64,000 nt of DNA from Aradus depressus (GCA_963662175.1 OY759218.1:47740427-47804426); one strand, 5' to 3'. Shown: positions 9,335-20,960, counted from the stretch's first letter. Notes: a model not told the origin generated them from the letters alone. Numbers and translations: made by a program.

Positions 9335-9905
9335 ATCTCCCTATTTGCATACACCTGGGTATACTGCTTTACATTAGAATTTTGATTTATTATCCTGCAA
9401 TAAAGTGCGGAACTTATCTACCGTACGCAAGATGGAATCGGAGTTAGGTGCAGTCAGGTAACAAAAGTTGTCGAACCCTTTTAGTTCAGGTAATTCCCCC
9501 CCCCCCCCCCAAAAAAAAAAAAGTATACGCAAAGTGGGTATACGCAAATAGGGTGGTATCGTTGGAAAGTCCGGACTTTATTGAGGGTTGGCAGGTTAAG
9601 AGACCCATTTGCTTTACATTAGAATTTTGATTTATTATCCTGCAATAAAGTGCGGAACTTATCTACCGTACGCAAGATGGAATCGGAGTTAGGTGCAGTC
9701 AGGTAACAAAAGTTGTCGAACCCTTTTAGTTCATGTAATTCCCCCCCCCCTCCCCCCCCCAAAAAAAAAAAAGTATACACAGTGGGTATATACCCACTAT
9801 GCGTATACTTTTTTACGGGGGGAGGGGGGGGGGGGGGGGGAATTACCTGAATAGAAAGCGTTAGACAACGTTTGTTACCTGACTGCACCTAACTCCGATT
9901 CCATC
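9335..9905. repeat. MULE end repeats: tandem duplication plus inverted copy
   Basis: A block of about 165 bp starting tgctttacattag is present at 9366 and again at 9609, a 243-bp step. Its inner part (ggaatcggagttaggtgcag, a C-tract, an A-tract, gtatacgc) appears inverted at about 9787-9905. The C/G tracts are 9496-9510, 9741-9760 (one T) and 9824-9840. The motif gtatacgc/gcgtatac also ends the element near 11040-11060. This looks like an expanded long terminal inverted repeat of a Mutator-like element. Confidence 0.75.
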
Positions 9906-10735
9906 TTGCGTACTGAAAAAAAACTTGCCAACATGCAGATATACATCATTTATGCAGATTTGGGTAGTGCACATGAGGAGACCAACATTGTTCCAGTAGC
10001 ATTTGCACATTTGCCAAACAAGTTGCTAGTAACTTACGAGAGGATGTTCCACCTGGTTAAAGCTCAGGTGTCTGATTGGAGCCCTGAAAAAGTGAATATT
10101 GACTTCGAACCGGCTGCAATATCGGCTCTGAAAAAAATCTTCCCTACTGCTCACATTCATGGGTGTTACTTCCATTTCGCCTAAGCTATTTGGCGAAAAG
10201 TACAAGAATATGGCCTGGTTACGTATTATCACCAGGATACTGAGCTTCATCAATTCATCAGGATGTGTATTGCTCTGGCATTCCTAAGAGTTTGAGGATG
10301 TCGAAGATGGTTATTTACAAATCATGGATGATGCTCCAGAACTAGCAGACGATGAAGAAGATGAGCCGAATCAACGTTGGCCATTGCTCCCGGAGAAAAA
10401 CAGGCTGCTGATAAAGTTTCTGAATTACTTCGTGAAGCAATGGTTAGATAATAGCAACGTTTCAATTGAAATGTGGAATTGTTATAGAACAAGACATCGG
10501 ACACATAATGGACGAGAAGGTCGCAACCATATAGTAAACAATTTTCTTGGTTACACCAATCCAAGGTTTAAAAAGTCTTGAAATGTTTGAAGCAAGAAGC
10601 AGCAAAGGCCGATGCAAAAATGATGCGTTTAGATCTGCATTTAGAAGGGGTGAAAAGAAAAAATATATATATATTTTTGGATGAACGCATGGAAAAGAAT
10701 ACCGAAGTGTATGAAAATGATAAGAGACTTTAAAT
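9906..10735 (+). pseudogene. MULE (Mutator-like) transposase pseudogene
   Basis: The first open part (9906-10181) reads VPVAFAHLPNK ... TYERMF ... DFEPAA ... FPTAHIHGCYFHF, the signature of the MULE transposase domain (a catalytic DFE-type acid and the C-x2-H region). A TAA follows at a place where relatives have a codon such as Gln before AIWRKVQ. The frame then continues to about 10290 and slips. It resumes as EFEDVEDGYLQI and runs into the ORF at 10324-10581 (FLNYFVKQWL, RTRHRTHNGREGRNH). After another stop a Lys-rich tail ends about 10732. The N-terminal (FLYWCH or other DNA-binding) part is missing: the reading starts in the terminal repeat. It cannot make a working transposase. Confidence 0.85.
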
Positions 10736-11066
10736 TTTTTTTTGAAAAATGTCTTATATAGTTGAATTGGATTAGAACAAAAAAAATCACTAATGTAAAA
10801 AAATAGTCCAAAAAATAAAAATTAACTGTATAAAAAAAATTTTAACCAAAAAAATAACAGAAGTTAAATGTATATAAAAAATTATATTTTTCAAATCAGT
10901 AGGTACCTAATCTAAAACAAGTATCAATGTATAAAAAAAATTGTATTTTTTAAGCCACTAATAAATATTTATGGATGTATCAATTTAAAAAAAAGAAAGG
11001 TGTTGATATTTTTCATATGTATACGCATACTATAATGGCAAAAATGTATACGCATACTGGAGAAGT
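10736..11066 (+). mobile_element. MULE 3' AT-rich region and terminus
   Basis: This AT-rich tail of the element ends in repeated gtatacgcatac motifs at about 11018-11060. The whole stretch has an inverted relative at 2585-3010, which supports its being element rather than host sequence. Confidence 0.65.
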
Positions 11067-12807
11067 TTTTTTTTCTGTACAAGTCGGAATCGAGGTCTAA
11101 TAAGGTCAGGTAACAAAAATGTCTGATCCTCTTTAATTTAACTGATAAAAAGAGTGGGCAAGGGAGGTTTCTGTGGGGGGAGGGCTAGGTCTGAGGTAGT
11201 AGCAGGCAGTATTTAGATAGAGGTAGGGCGAGGGAGGTTCCAGTGTGGGGGGGGGGGGGGGGGGGGGGGGGGCTAGGTTTCTTTGAAGCTGACTCCCTTT
11301 GATCACATTTTCCGGTCCATCTCCTTCACCTAACCTAACCATTCCTTAAATAATCGCTAGTTACGGTTGAGCCCCCCGATCCAACACACTAACCACACTT
11401 CCATACTCCCCACTCCCGCACATGTCACCACGACCTCTGGCTAACTCTCCCTAAACAGACAAATAATAATCAGAACAATAATGCTTTATTGACCATCAAA
11501 TTTGTATAAATAACCTTATGTGACCAAACAACCAAAATTCAACGACAATAGAGAAATCTTCAACTTAATAATAATTAGTAATTTATGGAAGGCTCCTTAC
11601 CCTTAGAAAAAGGTATAGAATGACGATTATAAGTATTACTGCACTTATAATGTCATTCATGAACGGGACCCGAGATTGTACTGCTCGAATAAACAAATAC
11701 AAAAAAATTGCATTTATATAGCCAAGTGTGTATTGATAATATTATTTGACTAGCAGGGAAACCCAGCGTTGCTCTAACTTACTTGCCAAAACATTCTTCA
11801 ATAAGTATACCTGCATGTATAGAACCTGTCACGTAGGCCCTCATTCATGGGCATAATCAGGAACTTCAACTGCAGTTGTGACTCAGATGGAGAACAGGAA
11901 TACTTTATGACATTTATTTATTTTATAAAATTATTTTACCAGACTGATGATGATGGCAACCTCGTAGGCGGCCAACAAAATTTAATAAAATCTGTGAGAG
12001 GTCTGACTATAATTTTATTTTGCAACCTGTGCAATAATGACTTCTCTTCTACATCAGCCATCTTCATATTAAACAGACTTCTCAATACCAAGAAAGGCTC
12101 TATTATTTATGCCATTTCGAGACTTCTAACAGCGAGTTGTTTTATTACCAAGTAAACAAATATAATAAAAAAAATATAACATTTATTTCAGTATCATAAA
12201 TGTTGTTGAAGGTCTTACAATTATAAGAAAGTTAGTGAGTTAGACTTTTCCGGGCATCAGTGAGTAGCGTAGTTGTGAGGACCGATTCCGGATAAGTGAG
12301 GAGAATGGACCATTGTTAAGGGTATGTGCTAAAGAAGAGTGGAAGGGTCCTAAGGTACCTTTACAGTACGCTAATGGTACCACAATGAGATGTTCGCTAC
12401 TGGCCTATTGAAAATGGAAGAAAAGACTTCTGATACAAACAAATTCCTAACTGTACACCCATGGGATCTCCTGATCAACCAAACCCTTCCTTACCTGATA
12501 TGTAAGATTGGTTCATCCTCAACAAACTGTCTTAGTTCATAACTAACGATGGTGTAATACCGAAACTGGTAGTATATCTGTATCATTTTAGTGAAAAAGA
12601 TAATATTTAAAAAATAGGTGTTTTATTTATTCATATTACTGAATTATTTTTTTATCATTTCGGTTGAGATGATAATAGAGGAAGGGTATACCGGTTTTTT
12701 TAGGCCAGTTTTTCACTCTACGAAGGCACAACATAAAAAAATTCAGTTTTTGGTAGTTTCCCGTGACCTATATTATGAAAGGAACAGATACCTATATCAC
12801 GAATAAA
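11067..12807. other. spacer with G-tract, no gene seen
   Basis: 11085-11150 repeats part of the MULE end unit (ggaatcgagg ... gtcaggtaacaaaa). A run of 26 G sits at 11247-11272 and a short CCTAA-type stretch at about 11327-11340. The rest is AT-rich. A 102-codon opening at 11847-12155 has no recognisable feature and is probably chance. Confidence 0.5.
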
Positions 12808-13158
12808 GTTGAGGGCGCCGGTAGCCAATGGTATGCGTGCTTTCTTCTGAGCTCAAGGTGGTGGGTTCGAAACCTGACCGGGGCCCTTAGTTTATTTTAT
12901 CTGGGAGGTAAAATAAACTTAAGCTCGCCGTCCTTGGGATGGTACGTTACGCGATGGTCCCGAGCCTGTACGATGTCAGGAACTCGTTAAAGACCCCTAC
13001 CCTAGGTGAAAATAAATTTAGGGTAGGCAAAATTTAGGACTCCCACAGTAGAGTCGGGCTCATGTCCAACAGAGTGACGAAAGAGCGCTCTGGTAGTAGG
13101 TGATATGACCTTATAGTTAAAGCCCGGGCATGAGTCACAAAAACCTAACCTAACCAAT
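12808..13158 (+). mobile_element. tRNA-derived SINE, most complete copy (b)
   Basis: The head carries a degenerate A box (gtagccaatgg; other copies have tagctcagtgg) and a B box (gggttcgaaacc) about 45 bp later, as in tRNA genes. The body follows: 'ctgggaggtaaaataaactt', 'cgatggtcccgagcctg', 'gactcccacagtagagtcgg', 'gcccgggcatgagtcac'. The tail is aacctaacctaacc. Length is about 350 bp. The sequence aataaa occurs on both flanks, a weak target-duplication candidate. Confidence 0.9.
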
Positions 13159-13944
13159 AAATTCCTACACAGAGTTCTCAATATTCCCAATGTCAATGAA
13201 TAAATCCAATCCCGATTCCATTCATTTCACAGAAACATTTTTTCCCCTTCAAATCCTTTTGCATAAGACCTATGCTCTCATTCACATCCTGACAATCTTC
13301 CTCTAAAGATAGTGAGTGACAAAAACTAAACTTTCGAGGGAGTGTCAGCGATGTCTGTGACATTTCTGTTATTGAAATTGTGATCACATTAGCTTATTAT
13401 GTATGTATAGATAGCAAAGATATGTATTAATGTGTTTTTCAAAAGAAGATGTTCGCTACTGGCTTATAAACGCTCCATCATTCCTGTCGCGAAAAATTAC
13501 AAAGTTGGCTAAGTAGACAGAGGATGACGGAGCTGACGTGATGTTGATGTGTGATGTCCTCTGGGACGGTCTGACGTGAGGAGGTGCTGCCAGATGTCCC
13601 AAGTCTATTAGGATCATATGACTATGGACTCGAGACTACAGACTATGGACTACGGACTACGGACGGTTGAGGGCCGTCTGAGGGGGATCTTATCTGGTCT
13701 CCTCTATGAATACACAATGTCTGTTCCTTATCTCTCGCTAATCCATCTCATTTGTCTCCACATCATCTAGCATGCAGACCACCTCATTTGTTCGCAACCC
13801 CCGCCCCCTCACAACTTGTTACTTCTACTAAGATGTCCACCATGAGGCAGGCTCTGTTTACATTTACCCAGGGAATTGTTTGTGAATCACCAGCAATGTA
13901 CTTTCCTGAATGGGGTTCTGGACACAAATACAAAATTTTGTGAC
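13159..13944. other. spacer, no gene seen
   Basis: A short array of gactac/gactatgg words lies at about 13618-13668. Short ORFs here show no recognisable domain. Confidence 0.45.
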
Positions 13945-14100
13945 GAGTTATTCTATCGGAAGTTATCGCGTTCACAAACTCTTTTTTTAATTTTTGGAAT
14001 CAAGGGGTCGAAAAACATAAAATTCCTGAAAACTCAAAATCGAACTCTGACCGAATACATAACTTCCCCTATATTTCGTATAGCCGGGGAGTAAAAGAAG
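13945..14100 (-). repeat. R-1 family fragment (palindromic first end)
   Basis: The minus strand carries the first-end text of the R-1 family: the tatacg..gggaagttatgt-like palindrome region followed by 'ttcatgttttccgac'-like and 'cgataactcccgatag'-like text. Confidence 0.7.
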
Positions 14101-14387
14101 TTACCCAATGCTAAATATCACGCAATCCTATGATCTATCAGGAAGAATTTGTATAACTAGATATGTTTTTTCATTGATTAATTCAGTGAGGCCCATAAAA
14201 TAAACATTACTTGTGAAAAATTAAAAGTGAAGGTACTATAGCATTAACTGAGGTACAAGTGTTATCTATAATCATTCTGTGTCATTCATTCACCAAGAAT
14301 GTAAATTCCAAAAACAAATCGTCAATCAATATAATTGATATACAGTTTTTCAACCAACATAAATGAAATTTAATTAATAATATAAGC

Positions 14388-14676
14388 CAGGGATAGGCAA
14401 CCTGGGACGAATGGCCACATGCAGCCCTCAAGACCTCTTGTGCGACCAGCAAGAGTTTAGATTTTTTTTTTTTTTTGCAAAAATCAGGAATGTACTAATG
14501 TGGCAAAGTTCAGTTGCTGGTTATAAGCTAAAGGACACGGTTTATGAATTTTTCTTGTCAATTTTGTGTACTTTAGTGCATATTTACTTATTTTATTTTT
14601 ATATGCGGCCCGCACATAGAAACCTGGTGGACTGTGGACTTGTGGCCCGCAGGTGCAAAAAGGTTACCAATGCTAC
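14388..14676 (+). mobile_element. hAT-like miniature element
   Basis: It starts cagggataggcaacct and ends with text whose complement is tagcattggtaacct, an imperfect inverted pair. It contains 'tgcggcccgc' and 'ttgtggcccgcaggtgc', text typical of short hAT-type nonautonomous elements. I could not find an 8-bp duplication. A related start is at 63806. Confidence 0.6.
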
Positions 14677-14756
14677 CGGAATTAAACGGACAGTCATGTC
14701 GGAAATTTGATAAAATCTGAGAAATTACGATTTCAACATACTGTAGTTTGACTGGA

Positions 14757-15460
14757 GACTTTACTTACCCAACTATACGATGCATAGGGGAAGTTATGTA
14801 ATCCGTTGGAAATTCAATGCTGAGTTTTTCACGGAATTTCATGTTTTCCAACTTTTTGATTCTAAACATGAAAAACAAAATGTCTCTCTGTCTATGTGTC
14901 TTCGTGTGTGTGAAAACGATACCTCCCGATAGATTGAATGTATCTACACGAAATTTTATATGTGTATTTACAACCCTCTGAGAACAACACCTTTTGATTT
15001 TCAGCCGAATCAGTCAAAGGGAAGGGGGGGATTAGGGAGGAGGTTTAACACAAACACTCTAATAATGGCCGTTGTGTGGAATGTAATGGCTCAAAATTTG
15101 ATATGTATATTCAAAGCTCTATAAGGACATCATCTATTAATTTTTAGCAGAATGAGCAGAAGAGGAGGGGGATCAGAGGGGAGGCTCAACTCAAAAATCC
15201 TAATAATATCCAATGCAATCAATTAATCGACAAGAAATTTTATATTTAAATTCAAACCCCCCTAAGGATGGCATCTATCAATTTTCCGCGAAATTGGTTA
15301 AATGCCGATGTAATGAATGTATATTCAGAAGTTTTAATTGAGGGTAATTTAGTTTAAATGAGTTTAAGACCTAACGGTCGATTGGATTTGGAGGGAGAGC
15401 GAAAACGTAATTGATTAACTCGTGCTAGGGAAGTACATACCCGATGATTCACCGACTGTT
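14757..15460 (+). repeat. R-1 family, long copy
   Basis: It opens with the palindrome tacttaccc..ctatacgatgcataggggaagt and then repeats a diverged module ('taatgaatgtatc', 'acacctattgattttcagcc', 'gggattaggg', 'aactcaaaaa') about three or four times at steps of roughly 100-155 bp. It closes with 'gtaattgattaactcgtgctagggaagtac' text and a gattcaccgac hairpin half. It has no coding capacity. It is probably a nonautonomous element. Confidence 0.75.
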
Positions 15461-15954
15461 TTATATATCTTTTGCAACATATACTATAGAAAAAGAAAAT
15501 CAATATTAAATATGTTTTTTATTTTATTTGGTTCTTGGTTTTTCGACCCGTTCTGTGGTAATACCCTAAAGCGGAGTACCTCGTTATGGCTATTTTTAAT
15601 GATTATGGCTTGTGGAGGACCGAGAGAGAGGAGGGAGCTCAGGATTTGAAATTAAACCACTGTCTCTATCCACCAGACCACCGAGGACCCCCAAATCGTT
15701 AGTTACCATGAAAATTATTAAATAACCTCTGCCTTAATTCCACTTATTTCGGAACAGAAATGTTCAACAAAAATTAACTAAAATGTAGGTTTAGCCCAGG
15801 AGGTTTTCAAAACTTGACTTTTGAAACTAAAGCCAAAAAGTGCTGTTTGTGACAGCCAGAGGGAGGCCTTCCTCCCGGGTGGATCTTGGAGTAAGTCACA
15901 ACCACCGACCTTCTAGAGAAAACATCACCTCTTATTTCGCAAACTCTCTAAAGG
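15461..15954. other. spacer with a possible second tRNA-like SINE head
   Basis: On the minus strand about 15700-15635 reads ggtctggtggatagag and then atttcaaatcctg, which could be a diverged A box and B box of a different tRNA-derived repeat. Otherwise nothing was seen. Confidence 0.35.
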
Positions 15955-16072
15955 ATTATTTAGGACTCCTATAGTAAAGTTGGGCTCATGTCCACCAGAG
16001 CGATAAATGAGCGCTCTGGTAATAAGCGATAAGACCTTGTAGTGCCCGGGCATGAGTCACAATAACTAAAAT
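15955..16072 (+). mobile_element. SINE 3' portion (copy c)
   Basis: It matches the last third of the SINE family: 'aggactcctatagtaaag', 'gggctcatgtccaccagag', 'gcgctctggtaataagcgat', 'gcccgggcatgagtcac', then an AACTAA tail. Confidence 0.85.
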
Positions 16073-16094
16073 TGATAGTTATCATCTTTATTGG

Positions 16095-16395
16095 ATTTTG
16101 GATTCACATATAAAATGTTGGCAGGTATTTGAGTTAAGCCCCCCCTAGACTGTCCCTTCCCTTTGGGTGAATGTCAATAGGTGTCGTACTTATCGGACCC
16201 TGCATACACATATATAATTTCCTGACAATATATTCATTCTATCGGGAGTTATGTTCACGGACACGGGAAATTGTATTTTCATTTTTGGATTCAGGGAGTC
16301 GGAAAACAAAAAATTCTGTTGAAAACTCTACATTGAATTTCTGACCGATTACATAACTTCCCCTATACTACGTATAGCTGGAGGAAGTAAAAATA
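16095..16395 (-). repeat. R-1 family copy, minus orientation
   Basis: It has one module ('gagttaagcc', 'aggtgtcgtacttatcgg'), the 'attctatcgggagttat' block and the first end 'cataacttcccctatac'. Confidence 0.75.
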
Positions 16396-16865
16396 TCATA
16401 TGTATCTTGGAGATGTTGTGGTGGTGGGATCTGGTACAATTAGCCCTGAGTGTGGCGGTGGTTGGTCATGATGTTGGGGTGTCCATTAAGAAAGCTCCCC
16501 CCTGGAGCCACTAATTCACGCTACAAGATGAACAAGCTCACAGTTAGTTTTCCTGCGATACAATAACAGCCACAGCCTCTCAACACATTTAACACTGAAG
16601 ATACTCCATCTCCCCACTTAGTGGCTAGATATATTAGTGGTCCGACTTTCCTCGGGGAAGTCACACACCCTCAACATCACCAATAACACTACGATACCCC
16701 TGTTGTCAAAATTGACTTCTTCACTGGTCACCCTAACGACTCTCATTATCCTGGACCAGTAGTAAATCCATGGATCAGTGACCTCGCGTATTCTATAATC
16801 CATCGGAGCTCGTAGACCTAGTATTAATATTTTTAGGCTTAAAAAAAAAAAAAAGCATTAAAAAT
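16396..16865. other. spacer, no gene seen
   Basis: Nothing was recognised beyond an A-run at about 16841-16855. Confidence 0.4.
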
Positions 16866-16869
16866 ATTA

Positions 16870-17413
16870 AGCAATATTAATGAAAAAGGCCAGAGTTCTC
16901 GAGTTTTGCAGCCGAAGTCTTGCGAGCCCAGCGACTACCTCCAATCATCTCTTTCTGGGTCATCCTCTGTTTCATCTCGGGATCACCAACATCAGTCTTG
17001 CGAAGTGTCAGCTTCCGCACACGATATTGGGCTCTCCGCAGCGACCTCGGCATTATTCTGAACTCTAAACATGTCTTTCTCCTCAACCGGACCAGGGATC
17101 CACCGCAGAATCTTGTCTCGGATATCTCAAGGCTTCATGGTCCAGGTCTCTGGTAAGTCAGGACAGGCTTCACCAGGGTTTTATAGAACTGGATCTTAGT
17201 CAGCAGTCAAGACCTGAGATTACCCTGGAGCCCATAGTAGCTTCGATTGGCCGCAGGAACTCTCCGGTCTATCTCCTCTGAGTCCAGGTATACAAAGCTT
17301 CGGACAGCCTTGAAGGAGTATGTCCTGATCTTCATGTACTTTGTCTTGTCCTCGTTCACCTTCAGTCCAACTTCCTTGACTGCATTCTCGAGGACAAGGA
17401 AGGCCGCCTCCAA
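16870..17413 (-). pseudogene. non-LTR reverse-transcriptase remnant
   Basis: The part at 17413-17207 reads EVGLKVNEDKTKYM ... VRSFVYLDSEEIDRRVPAANRSYYGLQGNLRS, the fingers-to-thumb link (G-L-x-v-N-x-x-K-T, F-x-Y-L, ANR-x-YYGL) of a common insect LINE polymerase. After a stop the minus strand continues in broken frames with KPRDIRDKILRWIPGPVEE-like text. The core YADD motif is not included. It is a decayed fragment of about 540 bp. Confidence 0.75.
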
Positions 17414-17434
17414 GACTCGCTTGTGTATAGTAAC

Positions 17435-17555
17435 TGTTTATAGCTACATCTAATTCATAAAGTATGTTGATGCATACATTTTTATGACTTAACCTACTAC
17501 CATGTATATGGTTTAGCGAAAATAAATAATATTATTATAGATTTATAATTGAAAG
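17435..17555 (+). repeat. dispersed repeat (R-5) terminal fragment
   Basis: 'gcatacatttttatgac', 'cctactaccatgtatatgg' and 'cgaaaataaataatattatt' match the end of the repeat at about 37790-37865. It looks like the 3' end of a retroposon. Confidence 0.6.
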
Positions 17556-18060
17556 CTTTCCTATATCAGAAAAGCCCTTTATTAGCCCTATTTTATCATT
17601 TCCTTTACCAACATTTTGTTCATACAATTCACAACGAGCTACAGTAATATTAGAGTATTACTTATAATGAAGTTGAAAACTAATATAAAACATAAAGGCT
17701 AGAGAGGCTGTCCGCTCAGCGGCGGGCGGCCAACTCCACCCCTTTTGACTGAGATGTAACGATAAGCCTTGAAAGGGGGGACAAATCTCTTGAGAGAACT
17801 GGGCCTACTGGACCACTCCTCTTCCATCAATTGGAAAATTTCTATGATGAATGATTTATTTAATTTCGTTCAAGCCACACAGGACGAACATTTTAAATTG
17901 CATTCTTATTATATAGGGTGTTCGTCGAGGTGTCCATAACTCCATGACTGATTTTGTGGATCGAAGATAAGAAAAAAACCTTTATATAAACATGGGTCCG
18001 GAAATGCTTCTTTAAAAAGTTATTGAAAGAAAAAGAAAACCCCGTTTTGTCAAACATTTT
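17556..18060. other. spacer
   Basis: No gene was seen. A miniature-element-like edge, tatagggtgttcg, is at about 17914. Confidence 0.4.
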
Positions 18061-18079
18061 GGTGGCTCACAAAATACTC

Positions 18080-18660
18080 CAAATAAGGGGTGTCAAGGAT
18101 CGAAATTTTTCGGTTTCGGTTGCCCGTTCTTTCAAGAACTGATACCCGAAATACCCGGCTGGAAAACCTTGGACCCGAGTGCCGATAATAGTAGTCTATC
18201 ACTTTTTTCTTTACTTATAAAGATGAAAAATGTATTATGATTGATCCTAACTTAGCTAAAGATGAAATATAGATTATAGGTAACTCTTGTGACATCGATT
18301 CCTTAGATCTTGTGAAAAAAACATTAATATAGCAATGTCGGTAGATAGACTTCCACCCGATACGATGTTACTTAACCATAAGTGAAGAATGAAAATATAT
18401 TCTAGTTGGTCCTAACTAAAATAATCGAAGAAGAAATATAGAATACTGGTGTGCCTTGTGGCACAAGATTCCTTATATTTTCTGAAAAACATATTAATCT
18501 GGAAATCTTCAGTTCCAGGTACCCCTTTTTTTCGAGAACCGATACCCGAAACACCCGATTCTGGGTCTGAAACTGTGGACCCAGATCTTGGTCTGAAACC
18601 AAGTATCCGGTAAGTACACTTTTGTTGATATTAACTAAAATAGTCGAAGAAGAGCTGCAT
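18080..18660. repeat. R-3 satellite-like repeat cluster, part 1
   Basis: Two units recur here. One is 'caagaactgatacccgaaatacccg' text (about 18125-18180 and 18530-18600). The other is a unit of about 175 bp with 'tcctaactaaaataatcgaag', 'gaagaaatatagaatac' and 'aatatggcaatgtcggtagatag'-like text (about 18205-18375, 18380-18490, 18620-18660). The same pair returns at 19550-19960. Confidence 0.7.
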
Positions 18661-19245
18661 CCATCCTCTCAAGAAAAAATATATAATAATAAAAACAAAA
18701 CATGCAACGGGCCCCTTGGCTTCAGCTGGGACTGGCCACCCCCTTGTACACCAGACAACTTCATTTTATCCTCATATAGATAGCCAATGACAAAATGTTA
18801 TACATTCCAATGTGGCAGGAAACCAATCGCCAAATACTCTGGGAAGGTATTGCAATTACCCTTTAACAAAGCGGTAATGCAATAAAGCTACGACCCCTTT
18901 TCTCTCCCCTAGCCCTGGGATAGTTATTAAAGCAGGTTGAGAGAGGGCTACATTACACTCAAGCCGCCCACCGTTCAATTCAACCTCCGCTCCTCGTTAT
19001 TCGTTCGTTTACATTTTGGAGTCATTACCATCTCTTGATCGTATCTGGCTGCCCTTTCAACCGTTCTTATCTCAACAACAAATGATCACATCTATTCTGG
19101 ATGTGGAGATTAACCTAGCCCTTCAAGTCTGGTCAAAAACGAATGTTCAAAATTTCATTAATAGCGCGCATCGTAGGCAAACTAAGGACGGCTCTACTAA
19201 TGCCTCATTTGCCAATCTATTCTATCAATTGCTGCCATTCCGGGG
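18661..19245 (+). other. unclassified stretch with 19.0-kb opening
   Basis: About 18870-19260 lacks the repeat families. It includes an opening from 19016 (a TTG, no ATG) reading ESLPSLDRIWLPF ... SAHRRQTKDGSTNASF, which I do not recognise. The opening runs into repeat text at about 19250. It could be a relic or chance. Confidence 0.25.
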
Positions 19246-19500
19246 AGGTATTTTTTTTCCGAAATGTAGACATATTTTTTTTCAGATAGTCTCGGTTCGC
19301 GAAATACGTGCCAAAAAATGTCCCAAAATGTCCTTTTGAAACCAATTTTTTTCTACGTTTGCTTGATTTATGAGAAAACGGTTAGTCCTATCGAAATGTT
19401 GGTTCTTACCTAAAATGTTCAGTATTAAATTTCCAACTAATGAAATGTCCTCAGATTTGCATACACTGTGTCGTGAGTCGCCCTCTGAGTAAATGTGTAA
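19246..19500 (+). repeat. R-2 family fragment
   Basis: It shares the blocks 'cgaaatacgtgcca', 'ttttgaaaccaattttt', 'gagaaaacggttagtccta', 'taaatttccaactaatg' and 'gtcctcagattt' with 36300-36480 and 48730-48900. Confidence 0.7.
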
Positions 19501-19549
19501 GGAAAAAAGTATACAGAAAAAAAAAGTAAGTTGTACTCGTAAGTCTACC

Positions 19550-20565
19550 TTAAGTAGAGATAAAAACTATGTTCTGGTTGGTCCTAACTAAAATAGTCGA
19601 AGGAGAAATATAGAATACAGGTCGACCTTTTGGTACCGATTCCTTATATTTTTGTAAAACACGTTAATATGGCAATGTCGGTAGATAGGCTTCAACCAGA
19701 TAAAATGATAGTCAACCATAAGTAAAGATTACAACTATACTTTTGTTGGTATTAACTAACATAGTCGAAGAAGAAATATATAATATAGATGGTCCTTATG
19801 GCACCGATTTCTTATTTTTTTAAACATTAATACAGCAATGTCAGTAGAGAGTAGGGCTGTCAAGAACTGAAAGTTTCACCCGTTTTTTCAAGAACCGATC
19901 CCCGAAATATCCGAATCCAGGTCAGAACCATTCACGGACCCAAACCCAGGTTTGGAGCATGGACCCGGATCTCTCTCCAAATCTTCCATCTCTCTCTATT
20001 TGTCGTTTTGGAACCCTTTTGTTGTATGTTTGTTTGATTTACGAGAAAGAGGTTAGTCCTATCGAAAATATAGTTCTTACCTAAAACGTTCCTTGCTAAA
20101 TTTCCAACTAGGACCAATACGAACAAAATTGTAAATTTAACTTCTGTAGAAAATTATTCGAAGTAATGTTCAAATTGTAACGCATAGAAATGAATTTTCA
20201 AATATCTTCTTATTATCGGCAGTTTTTATTAAATAGGATAAAAATTAGGTAATATATTTGTAAGAAAAGTAGTCTCCCTCTCCACCCTCTCAAATTGGCG
20301 TTACTGGCTATAAGAAAGTAATCAGTGATTTTCTTAGTTTCAAGTGTAATTCTTGTACCCAGAAACGTCAGTATGAAATAATATTGAAAGAGAGTGATCT
20401 GTAGGAACGTGGTTGTATAAGAAAGTCAGATAGCGAAAATGGTCAAAACGCATTCGGGCGACCTTAAAACGTGAAAATCCTTTGAAAACTTGATCTTGGA
20501 TTTTCACATGATTACAATACTTCATACTATCATCGGTAAACAACTTCCCCACAACGTATAAATCA
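19550..20565. repeat. R-3 units followed by R-2 pieces
   Basis: R-3 units lie at 19550-19730 and 19731-19960. An R-2 piece with 'cgagaaagaggttagtcctat' is at 19990-20130. Further R-2 text, including 'ggcgttactggctataagaaagt' (the R-2 last end) and, inverted, 'gaaaatccttt..ttttcacatgatt', lies at 20255-20560. Confidence 0.6.
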
Positions 20566-20960
20566 ATTAACTTTTCGATCCCCCTCCAAAACCAGTCGAC
20601 CGTTTGCGCTAATATTCAACAATTGACTCACATAGAGGCTTCTCTAAATTTTTTGTAGATAAATTCATTACATCGGCAGTTAATAGGGTTTTTGAGTTAA
20701 GTCTCCTCGTTTGGTCGATTTGGCTGAAAAACCATAGGTGTCGTTGTTACAGGGTTCTTGGTTCACATATAAAATTTCGTGTTCATATATTTATTCTACC
20801 GGGAGTTTTCGCGTTCACAGACACACGGACAGACAAACATTTTTTTTCGTTTTTGGAATCTAGAGTTCGGAAAACATAGAATACCTTCGAAAACTTTGCA
20901 TCGAATTTTTCACCGATTGCATAACTTCCCTTATACTTCTTATACCTGTTATGGTAACAT
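20566..20960 (-). repeat. R-1 family copy, minus orientation
   Basis: It carries the module text ('cattacatcggcagtt', 'tttttgagttaagtc', 'ggtgtcgttgt'), 'attctaccgggagtt' and the first end 'cataacttcccttatac'. Confidence 0.75.

Noticed and set aside
14388..14676. Confident assignment to hAT with an 8-bp duplication
   Set aside because: The flanks do not show a matching 8-bp word, so only hAT-like is claimed.
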